Assembly: GCA_025463055.1 (NCBI GenBank)
Contig: JAOAPV010000093.1
Location: 16,189 to 80,188 of the forward strand
Source of the DNA: Candidatus Acidiferrum typicum
GTDB taxonomy: Bacteria; Acidobacteriota; Terriglobia; Acidiferrales; UBA7541
Direction of reading: 5' to 3'
Length of the DNA stretch: 64,000 bases
Each line of letters begins with the position of its first letter. The stretch's first letter is position 1. Positions 17,891 to 27,292 of the stretch are shown piece after piece. The notes beneath the pieces were generated by a model that was given only the letters and a program-made list of their open reading frames with translations, was not told the DNA's origin and made no database searches. Both the position numbers and the translations under genes were made by a program.

Positions 17891-19339
17891 TCAGGTCTTC
17901 TGCGAGAGCAGAACGAGATACTTTTCTTTGAACTGGCGTGGTCCGCCCGACTTCCAAATGCTGAGAGCTAGCAGTGCGCCGACGTAAATCAGGGCTGCCG
18001 AAATGCCCCTTACCCATCCCGCTTGATTCGTAGGTACAGCCAAGTAAGCAGCCATACACGCAGCGGCGACGAGGGGTTTCCAGAAAATCTGGCCCAGCGG
18101 GATGCCAGAGAGGATGCGCGACACCGGGATGTAATGCTGAATGCTACCGGCCAACCTGCTCATGAGCAGAGTGACTGCGGCGCCGCGCAGGCCGAAGAAC
18201 TTCATCAACGGCCAGCCTACTGAAAGGCTGACCAATATGTTCACTACTACGATCCTTAGCGTGATTTTCTCCCGGTGAGTCGCCAACAGCACTTGGCCGA
18301 GTACATTTGAGAATACTTGCAAGATCAGGGTCCACGCGACGATCCGTAGCGCCGGCCCAGCCTGCAGAAAGGTAGGGTTCTTGTAGAACAGTGAAAGTAT
18401 CCAATCACCTAGGAAGAAGATTCCGGCGATGGCTGGCAAAGCCAGCGTAAGCAGGATTTCGAGGGCGTGAACCGCGATGCGTTTGAGATTATGAACTCCG
18501 TGTTCGATGTTCCGGCACATCAGGGGGAAGATGCTTTGAGCGATGCTTTGATAGACGAGAAACAGCGGGACCATGACCTGCGTTGCCGCGCTATAGAAAC
18601 CCACATCGCTAACCGTGGCGAGCTTGGAGAGAAAAAGGACGTTGACACTGCCTTCGATGGCGAGCGTGCCGTCGATGCCCAGAAATGTAATCGCGGAGCG
18701 CAACGTTTTGATTGAAAACGCAACGTCGATCGACGCCAGTGGCGAAGGGAATCGCCGCAGCACGATCCAAGTTTCTATTCCCGCCACGGTAAAGAAAGCA
18801 CCCAGGAGAATCAGAATGACTCCGTAAAGCCCCTGTCTCCCTGTGAGGAGGATTAAGGTGCCGATAATTTTGGCGACATTTACAGGAACGTTGACCCAAG
18901 CGATGAAGCGCATTTTTTCCCATGCTTGAAAGATACCCTCGCAAACCGCTGAAATTGCAGTGGGAAACAGGCCAAGAGAAAGCAGCAAGGCGACGCGAGT
19001 CGTAGCCGAGGGATAATGCATTAAATGAACGAATGTAAATAGTGCGGCGACGGAAGCAAACGATGAGGCTGCAACAATCGCGCATGCATTCACGAAATAT
19101 AAGCTGGTTTGTGACCGGTCTTTGGCTACTTGCCGAATGACAAGTACCTTCAAACCGGCAATAGCGAACACTTGGAACAGGTAGAAAAGGGAAAACGCGA
19201 GAGAAAGCTGGCCAAAGTCGTGTGCGCCAAGGTGTCTGGCGACCAGGGCGTACATGACAAAGCTGGTCGCGCGGTTCATCACATCGCTCGTAAGTATCGC
19301 GAGCGCGTTGCCGCCAGCGGTACGCAAGTTTATGATCAT
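17891..19339 (-). CDS. wzx: Wzx-type oligosaccharide flippase
   Basis: 482 residues with about 12-14 hydrophobic segments across the whole length, starting with a typical N-terminal cytosolic stretch (GNALAILTSDVMNRATSFV). The hydrophobic pattern and features such as LGAHDFGQLSLAFSLFYLF fit the MATE/Wzx (polysaccharide biosynthesis) family. It probably moves the lipid-linked repeat unit across the inner membrane for periplasmic polymerisation by the Wzy-like protein at 25829-27292. It is outside the main minus-strand series, separated by the divergent beta-helix gene. Confidence 0.85.
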   Translation of the reverse strand: MIINLRTAGGNALAILTSDVMNRATSFVMYALVARHLGAHDFGQLSLAFSLFYLFQVFAIAGLKVLVIRQVAKDRSQTSLYFVNACAIVAASSFASVAALFTFVHLMHYPSATTRVALLLSLGLFPTAISAVCEGIFQAWEKMRFIAWVNVPVNVAKIIGTLILLTGRQGLYGVILILLGAFFTVAGIETWIVLRRFPSPLASIDVAFSIKTLRSAITFLGIDGTLAIEGSVNVLFLSKLATVSDVGFYSAATQVMVPLFLVYQSIAQSIFPLMCRNIEHGVHNLKRIAVHALEILLTLALPAIAGIFFLGDWILSLFYKNPTFLQAGPALRIVAWTLILQVFSNVLGQVLLATHREKITLRIVVVNILVSLSVGWPLMKFFGLRGAAVTLLMSRLAGSIQHYIPVSRILSGIPLGQIFWKPLVAAACMAAYLAVPTNQAGWVRGISAALIYVGALLALSIWKSGGPRQFKEKYLVLLSQKT

Positions 19340-19403
19340 CGAGAAATTCCAGGCTGCTTTCTAATTATTAGCTCAGAGCAAGCGAGACGTTCTTGATTCC
19401 GAG

Positions 19404-20867
19404 ATGAGCGGATACCACGAGAGCTACCAACGAAAATGTGCTCGGCGCAAGGATGTTGGAAACCTCCACCGCGTAAGAGGTTTGTTGATCTTCGCGCTGC
19501 TGGTGATTGGCTCGCCGAGGGGCTCGCTGGTTACCGCGGCCCACAAGTCTCTGACCTCGTCGGCTGCCGAGGCATGCTCGATTTACGCTTCGCCTTCTGG
19601 TAAGGATGAGAATTTCGGCGGTAGTCCTAAGTCGCCCAAGACATTCGCTGGCGCGGCGTCCACCAGTGGCCCTGGATCGGTGGTCTGTTTGCTGGGCGGA
19701 ACGTATGTATTGACGTCCCCCTTTAAGCCTCCGTCCAGCGGTACACCCGCGTCCTGGATCATTTACAGAGACTACGGCGACGCGCCGGTCAAATTCGTCT
19801 GGGCGGGTGCGGCGGATGCATCCCCGATGTTCGATATGAACGGCGGCAAGTTTCCTTCCGGTCCCGCCTATCTTGAATTCCGTGGACTGAATCTTGATGG
19901 TGGAGGCAAGGCCGGCGACGGCTTTTTTTGTCGCGGGTCTCACCACCTGCGCTTCATCGGCAACAGCATCACGAATACGGGCGGCTCCGGAATAGGCACG
20001 ATCCAGTGCGACTACTTGATGGTCGATCACAATACAGTTGCGCACAACGGGTATATCCCCGCGGCTGCGGGAAGCAATGCCAGCCATTACAGTTGGACTA
20101 GCGGAATCTCTCTCAACAGCAACCAGTGGTATGACTCCTACCGCGGCTTCCACAACATCATTTCTAATAACATCGTCACAGGTGAAGTGGACCAGAGCGC
20201 GAAGCACTCGGACGGAAATGGCATCATCCTAGATCTCAGCGATCGAACTTACGATTACAGCTCGGCGAAGACGCCGCCGGCACTGATCGTTAACAACGTG
20301 GTGTATGGCAACGGTGGGCGCTGCATCGAGGCATTCGTAGTGACAAGTTTCTGGATTGTGAACAACACCTGCTATAAGAATAATTTGGATCCTTCCATTG
20401 AGAGCGACGGATCGATTGTCATCAATAACGCGCGCGACGGATATATCGTGAATAATATTGTGGTTGCCTGGAACACATCCGGGCGGTGCTATGGCCAGGA
20501 AAACGTCACGACAAAGATTCAATACTATCGGAACCTGTGCTTTGGAGGGTCAGATCAGGTGGGTCTCTCCGATCCCCGGCAGGTCTTGCAAGCAGATCCC
20601 TTGTTCCTCAGTCCGCCCTATTTTAAAGCGAGACGCAAGGCTAAACGCGTCGACCCTTTGGCACGCTCTATGCTTGGCGACGGCCTGAAGCTCCTGCGCA
20701 GCAGCCCGGCCCTTCACAAGGGTATTGACCCCGCTACCGTGCCGAATTTATCGGAAACAATCATTACGGATTTGAAGAAGTACGTCTACTTGGATATCGA
20801 GGGAAGGTCGCGGCCGGAGGGAGGAAGTCCGGACCTTGGCGCCTATCAGCGCAGTGGTGTGCACTAG
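19404..20867 (+). CDS. Secreted right-handed beta-helix protein
   Basis: 487 residues with an N-terminal hydrophobic signal (LLIFALLVIGSPRGSLVTA, after a basic stretch). The start codon is uncertain because no ribosome site is visible at 19404; TTG codons near 19480 are alternatives. The rest matches residues ~245-665 of the lipoprotein at 14584 almost end to end: IYASPSGKDENFGG, PAYLEFRGLNLDGGGKAGDG, TSGISLNSNQWYDSY and NNTCYKNNLDPS. It lacks that protein's Ig domains. It is likely a surface polysaccharide-processing enzyme or adhesin, transcribed divergently from the flippase. Confidence 0.8.
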   Translation: MSGYHESYQRKCARRKDVGNLHRVRGLLIFALLVIGSPRGSLVTAAHKSLTSSAAEACSIYASPSGKDENFGGSPKSPKTFAGAASTSGPGSVVCLLGGTYVLTSPFKPPSSGTPASWIIYRDYGDAPVKFVWAGAADASPMFDMNGGKFPSGPAYLEFRGLNLDGGGKAGDGFFCRGSHHLRFIGNSITNTGGSGIGTIQCDYLMVDHNTVAHNGYIPAAAGSNASHYSWTSGISLNSNQWYDSYRGFHNIISNNIVTGEVDQSAKHSDGNGIILDLSDRTYDYSSAKTPPALIVNNVVYGNGGRCIEAFVVTSFWIVNNTCYKNNLDPSIESDGSIVINNARDGYIVNNIVVAWNTSGRCYGQENVTTKIQYYRNLCFGGSDQVGLSDPRQVLQADPLFLSPPYFKARRKAKRVDPLARSMLGDGLKLLRSSPALHKGIDPATVPNLSETIITDLKKYVYLDIEGRSRPEGGSPDLGAYQRSGVH

Positions 20868-20927
20868 ACGGTTACCGACGGAACCTCGTTTTCGCTCAGG
20901 AATCCTCATCGAGAAAGATCGCTAAGG

Positions 20928-21971
20928 TTATGCGAACAATCTGTATAAATCTTCCCCGGCCCCTTCGGTTACCAGATCGGGAACCATCTGGTCTGTAAAT
21001 CGGTGAGTCAATTGAGCAAGGAGATTGCGGGTTTGCCTCTCGGCCAAGCTGGGTACGCCGTCGGGGGCGTGGCGAAGAAAGGAAATGATCTTCTCCTGGG
21101 TGCCGAACTTTCTTTTGTAGCGCACCAGGCCTTCCTGATCGATGTCGCTCAAACCAAAATCGAGGCTGTTAAATCCTCGCGCCTTACCGCGTTCGATCCC
21201 TTCCCAAATTAGGAGGTCGTTCGGCCGATGGGAAAGATCTGCAGGAAGGGAGGCGTTAAATTTGTAATACAAGGTGTCCTTCCACTCTAAGAAGAAGTCG
21301 CCAGCCACGATTTTGTCCTGATAAAGAGCCAAGAGAAGAAATCCATGCTGGGTGTCAACGAAGTGGCGCCAGATGTTCTGGAAGAAGAGAAACGGTTGGG
21401 CCAAGAGGCCGAGTTTGTACTTGCGGATTTTCAGGTGCATTTCAAAAAATGCGCGGAGTTCTTGTTCCGAATCAGCGACTCGAACGACGAGACCCTCACG
21501 CTGCGACTTTCTGATTGCTCTTTGTGTGGACTCCTGCATTCCTCGCCATAAGTCGTCGAGCCCAGGCGCCAGAGCGAGGCCGTGCCATTTCGCTTGTTTT
21601 GTGACTGTGAAGCGCTCATCCGTGAGAGGAAGGCTGTTATGCAGGCAACGCAAATTGATCGGGCACCGCTCGGACAAAAGGCAGTCCGTCAAGAAAGGCC
21701 AGCATTGCTGATCATCGCAGAGAGGATCGCAGTAGTCGGAGAAAGGCAAAGCCAAAATGCGTTCTCCCATCATGTCGGAGACGCGGCAGAAAGGAATGCC
21801 AGCCCGCGGTTCTCCGCAACTATCGAGGACAACGTACGCTTGGGCGTCCCAGCCATAGGTATCCGTCAGCACTTGGATCCAAGCGGGGGAATGGAAGACA
21901 CTGCTCGAAGCTTGTTCTACGAGCGTTCGCCAGATGGGGTCAACTCGAGGATCCACGGTAACAATATTCAT
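20928..21971 (-). CDS. GNAT/FemAB-like acyl- or aminoacyl-transferase
   Basis: 347 residues from the ATG at 21971 (AAAGG upstream). The layout is that of the BioF2/FemAB-like acetyltransferase family: an N-terminal half with VFHSPAWIQVLTDTYGWDAQ and FSDYCDPL, then a second GNAT lobe with ESTQRAIRKSQREGL, LLALYQDKIVAGDFFLEWKD and NDLLIWEGIERGKARGFNSL. In exosortase-type EPS loci such proteins are regular members; they may attach an acyl or amino acid group to the polymer. It is the last gene of the long minus-strand series, with a gap of about 100 bases to the preceding glycosyltransferase. Confidence 0.8.
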   Translation of the reverse strand: MNIVTVDPRVDPIWRTLVEQASSSVFHSPAWIQVLTDTYGWDAQAYVVLDSCGEPRAGIPFCRVSDMMGERILALPFSDYCDPLCDDQQCWPFLTDCLLSERCPINLRCLHNSLPLTDERFTVTKQAKWHGLALAPGLDDLWRGMQESTQRAIRKSQREGLVVRVADSEQELRAFFEMHLKIRKYKLGLLAQPFLFFQNIWRHFVDTQHGFLLLALYQDKIVAGDFFLEWKDTLYYKFNASLPADLSHRPNDLLIWEGIERGKARGFNSLDFGLSDIDQEGLVRYKRKFGTQEKIISFLRHAPDGVPSLAERQTRNLLAQLTHRFTDQMVPDLVTEGAGEDLYRLFA

Positions 21972-22077
21972 CCTTCTCAACCTTTCGTCATCAAATCGAG
22001 TATCGGATTAAAAATACACGACCGCAAAAAAATCGTCAGGAATTCAGTCGCGTTCAAATCGAGTGGTGGCGCGCTCT

Positions 22078-23361
22078 TCAGTTTGCGCGCCCGCAGCGTA
22101 CCGCTTGCGGGCAAAGTTCGTTGGCTTCTGAAATAGCCGTGTGGTGGGCGAGTGTTGCGTTGGGAAGAACCTTACGGTACACGTCAAGTAGGTTGGAGAC
22201 GGAATAGCGCCATGCTAGCGTCGTTTCAATGCGATGCCGTCCACACGCTCCCATGACCCGGCGGGTTGGCGCATCATCCATGAGTTGAGCCAGCGCTGTA
22301 GCGAATGCATGCTCATCATTGGGAGTCACATAAACTGCGGCTTGCTGGGCAGTCACACGATGCTCGGGCAAATCGAATGCAACAATCGGTTTTTCGAAGG
22401 CCATGTATTCCATCATCTTTATCATGGTGGAGCGATTGTTGTAGGAATTGGCCGGGTCGGGGTCCACACAAATATCCGCTGAGGACAAATAACGGAACAA
22501 CTCCTCGCCGCCTAGACGCCCGGTGAACCACACGTGATCGTCCAGACGCAATTGCTTTGCCAGTGCCCGCAAACTGACCCACGCGTCACCATTTCCCATA
22601 AGAACGCAGTAAAAATCGTTTCTACCTAAATCATGCAGTAAATGATGGAGAGCCCGTAGCAGGTAGTCGACACCATCCTGAAATCCCATGACGCCCACGA
22701 AGCCAATAATTGTTTTCGCTTTTTGTCGGACAGCCGGATCCGGCTGAAGCGGGCGGGGGACCTCGACGCCATTGCGCACGACCGTGATGCGATCGGCAGG
22801 TACGTGGTCGCGTTCGATCTCGACTGCTTTGTAGGACTCGTTGGTGGAGATAACGTGATCGGCGACGAGGCAAGTAAGTCTCTCCAATAAGAGGAGGGCG
22901 TGATAAACGATCGTAGAGCCGCCGTCGGAAAAACGAGCACGATACATCTCGGGGGATAGATCGTGGTGGTCGAATACAAAACGCTTGCCGAACAGTTTGT
23001 AGAAAGCGGCGATAAAGACGAAAGTCTCAGGTGGATTGTGAGCATGCACGACATCGAACCCTTGTCTGACGAAGACAAGCAGTGAGACTACGAAGGAGGC
23101 CGCCGTGGAATAACCATACTCCCAGAGGTAGCCTAAGAAACTGTTCGCCGGCGACGGCGCTTTGAAACGGTATACACGAACATTGTCTACGCTCTCACGG
23201 CAACACTGGCCTGCGGATGAAGGGCAGATTACAGAAACACGATAGCCCGCAGCGGCCAGGGCGGTAGCCTCCCGGTGAACACGATGGTCTTGTGGATAAG
23301 GTTGATTCTCGAGGAGCATTAATATGCGATTGTTTGCAGGCGCCGTCATGTGACTTCCCAT
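22078..23361 (-). CDS. GT4-type glycosyltransferase (WcaI/FucNAc-transferase-like)
   Basis: 427 residues. NRILMLLENQPYPQDHRVHR is a hallmark N-terminus of this GT4 group. HAHNPPE and DHHDLSPEMY are typical acceptor-side motifs. The donor side contains IGFVGVMGFQDG, LMGNGDAWVSL and DPDPANSYNNRSTMIKMMEY in place of a plain E-x7-E. It lies 9 bases after the stop of the nucleotide-sugar dehydrogenase and is surely co-transcribed with it. It probably adds a sugar derived from that dehydrogenase's product, though this is inference. Confidence 0.87.
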   Translation of the reverse strand: MGSHMTAPANNRILMLLENQPYPQDHRVHREATALAAAGYRVSVICPSSAGQCCRESVDNVRVYRFKAPSPANSFLGYLWEYGYSTAASFVVSLLVFVRQGFDVVHAHNPPETFVFIAAFYKLFGKRFVFDHHDLSPEMYRARFSDGGSTIVYHALLLLERLTCLVADHVISTNESYKAVEIERDHVPADRITVVRNGVEVPRPLQPDPAVRQKAKTIIGFVGVMGFQDGVDYLLRALHHLLHDLGRNDFYCVLMGNGDAWVSLRALAKQLRLDDHVWFTGRLGGEELFRYLSSADICVDPDPANSYNNRSTMIKMMEYMAFEKPIVAFDLPEHRVTAQQAAVYVTPNDEHAFATALAQLMDDAPTRRVMGACGRHRIETTLAWRYSVSNLLDVYRKVLPNATLAHHTAISEANELCPQAVRCGRAN

Positions 23362-23370
23362 CAGTCAGAC

Positions 23371-24681
23371 TTAGAGATGCTTGGGTAGAGACGTCGGGAC
23401 TTCCCGGCTGACTCCGGCGAGATCGATCAAGATTCGATCGCCTAATAGCAGATCAGAGACATTGCGGGCCGCGTTCTCGCCGTTCGCGATTACCACGACC
23501 TCAGATTCTCCGAGAACCTCCTCAAGGGAAGGACTAAGAAGTTTGGCGATGTGTGGCAGGCCGGAGTCGAGAAAGAAGCTAGTGGTATCGTCCTGTCGAG
23601 TCTCACCCACGTTTTCGTGAAATATTCTTACTTCATATCCTTTTCCAACCAGGGTTTCCGCAAGGCGGACGATTGGATTCTCACGAATATCGGTGCTGCC
23701 GGCCTTGAAGTCGAAGCCCAGAATACCGATTCGTGACCTATGGGTTCGTTCGACCAGTTCAATCGCATGACTGACCTGCTTTTGGTTGCTTAGCAACGCG
23801 GCGCTAAGCAGCGGGCAATCTACATCCTGCTCTTTCGCGCGATAAACTAGGGCACGGAGATCTTTCGGGTAACACGGTCCATCGAACGCGAACCCTGGTC
23901 TGAGATAGGCTGGGGAGAGGTTAGAGCGTTGATCCAGGCAAGAGTGCTCCATAACATTATGGCCGTCGATTCCGTGTGCGGCGCACAAGTCCCCAATCTC
24001 GTTCGCAAAAGTGACTCGCACCGCATGGAATGCCTTGCTCACATAGTTGAGCATTTCGGCAGTCTGAATTGAGGTGCGAACGACAGTAGTATTAGGTGTT
24101 TTGTAGAGTTGCTGAGCGCTGTCGCCGCTCCTCGTGTCCAGCTCACCAATCACGATCGGATTGGGATTATCAAGGTCTTGACCTTCACTCCAGTCGCCCG
24201 AGAGCACCGGATTCATACAGACCCCAAAGTGGTGCCCTGCTTGCCGGTCGGAGTGCTGCTCGATGAGCAGGGTGAGCCGACCTTCGACGGTTCCGGGAAG
24301 CACGGCACTATGCACAACGACCAGGTGGTAGTCCTTCTTAACTGCTAGCGCCGTGCCTATTTGAATGCAAACGGCATCAAGGTCGCGCAGGTTGAGGCTG
24401 CCATTGGCATTGCTTGGCGTGGCGACGCAGATCAGAGTGGCATCGCTCTCCAGAACAGCCGAACGCGGATCAAGCGTGGTTCGAAACCTCCCTGAGCTCG
24501 CGGCTTCGGTGATCAAACGCTTCAGGCCGGGGTCCAGAAGTAGAAAGCGGCCAATGCCGGCCAATGCGGCTCTTTGTGGCTCCGGATCGGTGCCTATGAC
24601 CGTGTGGCCAGCGCGGGTCAAGCAGGCAGCAGAAAGCAGGCCGACATGGCCAAGGCCAAATACGCTAACTCTCATTTTCAA
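23371..24681 (-). CDS. UDP-glucose/GDP-mannose dehydrogenase family protein with altered active site
   Basis: 436 residues. The N-terminal NAD domain starts RVSVFGLGHVGLLSAACLTR. The central and C-terminal domains follow the AlgD (GDP-mannose 6-dehydrogenase) pattern: TFANEIG at 224-230 and PGFAFDGPCYPKD with the catalytic Cys at 270. Two conserved features differ. The PEFLREG loop is NPVLSGDWS (157-165), losing the first Glu and changing the second to Asp, and the catalytic Lys before VTFANE is Arg222. It overlaps the upstream glycosyltransferase by 17 bases. It may make a uronic-acid sugar, act on an unusual substrate, or be impaired. Confidence 0.85.
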   Translation of the reverse strand: MKMRVSVFGLGHVGLLSAACLTRAGHTVIGTDPEPQRAALAGIGRFLLLDPGLKRLITEAASSGRFRTTLDPRSAVLESDATLICVATPSNANGSLNLRDLDAVCIQIGTALAVKKDYHLVVVHSAVLPGTVEGRLTLLIEQHSDRQAGHHFGVCMNPVLSGDWSEGQDLDNPNPIVIGELDTRSGDSAQQLYKTPNTTVVRTSIQTAEMLNYVSKAFHAVRVTFANEIGDLCAAHGIDGHNVMEHSCLDQRSNLSPAYLRPGFAFDGPCYPKDLRALVYRAKEQDVDCPLLSAALLSNQKQVSHAIELVERTHRSRIGILGFDFKAGSTDIRENPIVRLAETLVGKGYEVRIFHENVGETRQDDTTSFFLDSGLPHIAKLLSPSLEEVLGESEVVVIANGENAARNVSDLLLGDRILIDLAGVSREVPTSLPKHL

Positions 24682-25747
24682 CCTCTACTGCTTGACGCGC
24701 CTCGGAGTTGCCGTGGCGAGGCGACAAATGTAGCAGGCCCCCAAACGGCGAGGTCTTTGCGATGGCCTCTTCCTCGCGCTTTCTTAGGACGTGGTCGTAA
24801 ACCTCGATGACCTTCCGCGCCACGGCGGACGATTCCAAATATCCAATGTGGTTGCGTCCGTCGGTCCTTCCCCGCTGCGCTAGAATCTCGCTGATTCGTG
24901 CGGCAAATTCCGGAATGCTGGGGTCGCAGACGTAGCAATCTTTCGTGGAGCCCATAAGTTGGCGAACATCGCCGACGTCCGTGGAAACGATGGGAAGGTT
25001 GCACGCCATCGCCTGCTTGACAATGTTCGGGGAGCCCTCCTGATAGGACGGAAAGATCAGGGCGTCACAAGCGCTCATGTAAAGTGCCAGGCGTTGCTGG
25101 GTTTCTTTGGAGACCACTAGCAGTTCCACGGAAGGATCTTGACTGGCCAGATGTTCGGCTACGGCCTTGGCAAGCGGAAACCGTTTAACGCCAACTTTCG
25201 GGTTGGCGGCGAAGAGCAAGTACTTTTTGTCTGGTTTTAACCCCAACGCTGTTCGGGCTTGTTGTCGTTCCGTCGGCTGGAAGACATTGAAATCCACCTC
25301 ATGGGGAATAACGTAAACGTTGGATCTTTTTAGCTTGCTGGCCATTTCGTCACTCTGAACGATGGCCGCATCGACTCGTCGAGCCAGCATGCGGCCGGCG
25401 CCGGCAATCAACGTACCTAAGAACGCCCTCTCGCCTCTTCTGTTGATCCACCCGAGTATATCGCTTCCGTGATACGTGACCACCACCGGTACTCTCCATT
25501 GCGTCCGCGCCACCATGCCCACGAGGCCGTAGTGGGCGTGCACGAGATCAATCGAACCGCTGGCAAGGCGCTGGCGCAACCGCAGGATCGCTTTCGGATA
25601 AATCAGTTTACGGTGGCGATCTCTCAGGACCATCATCTCTATGTCGACGCCAGCGCGCTCGAGTGATTCAGCTTGCGTGCGGACGTATGACCCAAATGCC
25701 GGATTTTCGGCTGTTGGGTAAATGGCCGTCAGAATCAGTACCTTCAT
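24665..25747 (-). CDS. GT4-type glycosyltransferase
   Basis: 360 residues, starting MKVLILTAIYPTAENPAFGS, with an N-terminal lobe containing DLVHAHYGLVGMVAR. The donor lobe has YLLFAANPKVGVKRFPLA and YQEGSPNIVKQAMACNLPIV, where the second Glu of E-x7-E is Gln, a variant also seen in some relatives. Its 3' end overlaps the dehydrogenase start by 17 bases, showing tight coupling. It is a likely cytoplasmic-face glycosyltransferase for the EPS repeat unit. Confidence 0.88.
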   Translation of the reverse strand: MKVLILTAIYPTAENPAFGSYVRTQAESLERAGVDIEMMVLRDRHRKLIYPKAILRLRQRLASGSIDLVHAHYGLVGMVARTQWRVPVVVTYHGSDILGWINRRGERAFLGTLIAGAGRMLARRVDAAIVQSDEMASKLKRSNVYVIPHEVDFNVFQPTERQQARTALGLKPDKKYLLFAANPKVGVKRFPLAKAVAEHLASQDPSVELLVVSKETQQRLALYMSACDALIFPSYQEGSPNIVKQAMACNLPIVSTDVGDVRQLMGSTKDCYVCDPSIPEFAARISEILAQRGRTDGRNHIGYLESSAVARKVIEVYDHVLRKREEEAIAKTSPFGGLLHLSPRHGNSEARQAVEVENES

Positions 25748-25828
25748 TGGATAATCCTCAAGTTATGTGGCGCAGGGAGATTAATGACCCTCGGCTAAGA
25801 GGCTGCTTGCAAGCTGGTGGAAAAGATT

Positions 25829-27292
25829 TTAAGTAATCGACGAAAATGGATCGAATTCGGCAGGCTGCGCGCGCAGAATACCGTGCATCGCAACAAGCAG
25901 ACCGGCAACCAACCAAAGTAACTGCGTTACAGCTCGATCATGAAAGATATCCACAGTCTGATGCACCATATATCCAACACTAGCTGCTGTGAAACCAAGG
26001 GCGAGGGGCGATAGGATTTGATCGTTGAATCTCCAGCATGCCCACCCTTTTCGCAATACACCGAAGAGAAACGCAAGATAGGCGAGTAGTCCTACCGCGC
26101 CAACCTCAGTCCAGACCAAAAGGTACTTGTTATGTACCGTATAGAGAAAACCTGTTTGGAATTCGCGCGTCACATAGCTGTCCATGGCAGTCGAAAAGTT
26201 ATTACTACCCACTCCAAAAATCGGGTGGTCCGCAATGATGCGAAACGCAAGATTCATCAAGGGGATGCGAGATTTCGCAGAACCGTTGTCATCGGCGAGT
26301 AGCCGACCTTCCACCGCTTTGTGAAGCGGCAGATATGAAATCAACAGAATGGCCAGGGTCACAATCGGAGCCCTTAAAGAACCTCGGTATCGACGCCACA
26401 GCGCGATGTAGAACAAAGCAATCGCTGAGACAAAGGATATCCATGCTCCTCGGGAAAACGTAAGAATCAATGCCGCGCCGCCGAGCCCAATAACTGCCGC
26501 GGCCAGCCGTTTGTATTTCCGTTGGGTATCGGAAAATAGAAGGCTGATCGCCAGCGAAAGCGCCAGGCTTAGGTAGGCGCCCGCCTCGTTCGGCGATCCA
26601 ACAGTTCCTCCAATTCGCGAGTGCCCTCCGTGCGCTTGGGCATCGACGCGAAGGTGGACCGGCCCCCAGAGTCCGGACGGCAGGTTGGAGAATGCAAGCG
26701 CAACCATCAGCGCGCTCTCAATCAAGCATCCTAGTAAAAGAAAAGAGACCACAAACAGCACTTCTTCTCGGGTCCGAACGAAGTTGGCGACGTAAAGGAA
26801 CACCAAGTACATCTGCAATAGCAGGAACAACTCGAAGCAGGAGAGTCTGATGTCCCGGGCGACGAGCACGCTCAGCGCGGTGAATCCCAAGTAGCACAGG
26901 AGCGGCAAATTGAATTTCCTAGATTCGCTGGACTTGGGAGTCCTGTTTTCGAGCCTTCGAATGAACCAAGAGGCATACAGTCCGAGCAAGGCTATCGTAG
27001 TCGCCGAAATGCTCAATCCCGCTAAAGCCCCGGATACTGCGTCAGCATCTCGGTAGAAAAGGTGAGTGCCCAATTGAAATGGAATATCGAGAATGACGAT
27101 GGCGAAAAGCATTTTCTGAACATATGCGAGCCTCAAGACAAGGTAAGGACTGAGGAGAACAAAAATCAGCGAAGGGAAACGGAATTTGAACCGGCGTCCA
27201 TTGACAATTGGCAGCCCTCCGAGAGTTCGATGCAGGATGCCTGCGGAGGCGCTCTGTTGGCAGCGCAAATCTTCAATCATTTGGGCATTCAT
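25829..27292 (-). CDS. O-antigen ligase / Wzy-like polymerase
   Basis: 487 residues with about 11-12 membrane segments and one larger periplasmic loop near residues 320-380. The loop region carries the Wzy_C-type pattern: SRGAWISFV before it and NLAFRIIADHPIFGVGSNNF and HNKYLLVWTEVGAVGLLAYL within and after it. These are the usual H-N-x-YL and GxGxxNF motifs of O-antigen ligase/polymerase proteins. It probably polymerises the flipped repeat units in the periplasm. It overlaps the deacetylase gene by 20 bases. Confidence 0.85.
   Translation of the reverse strand: MNAQMIEDLRCQQSASAGILHRTLGGLPIVNGRRFKFRFPSLIFVLLSPYLVLRLAYVQKMLFAIVILDIPFQLGTHLFYRDADAVSGALAGLSISATTIALLGLYASWFIRRLENRTPKSSESRKFNLPLLCYLGFTALSVLVARDIRLSCFELFLLLQMYLVFLYVANFVRTREEVLFVVSFLLLGCLIESALMVALAFSNLPSGLWGPVHLRVDAQAHGGHSRIGGTVGSPNEAGAYLSLALSLAISLLFSDTQRKYKRLAAAVIGLGGAALILTFSRGAWISFVSAIALFYIALWRRYRGSLRAPIVTLAILLISYLPLHKAVEGRLLADDNGSAKSRIPLMNLAFRIIADHPIFGVGSNNFSTAMDSYVTREFQTGFLYTVHNKYLLVWTEVGAVGLLAYLAFLFGVLRKGWACWRFNDQILSPLALGFTAASVGYMVHQTVDIFHDRAVTQLLWLVAGLLVAMHGILRAQPAEFDPFSSIT

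Noticed and set aside
19368..20207. A 279-codon open frame on the minus strand
   Set aside because: It is antisense to the well-supported beta-helix gene at 19404-20867, has biased composition and no family likeness.
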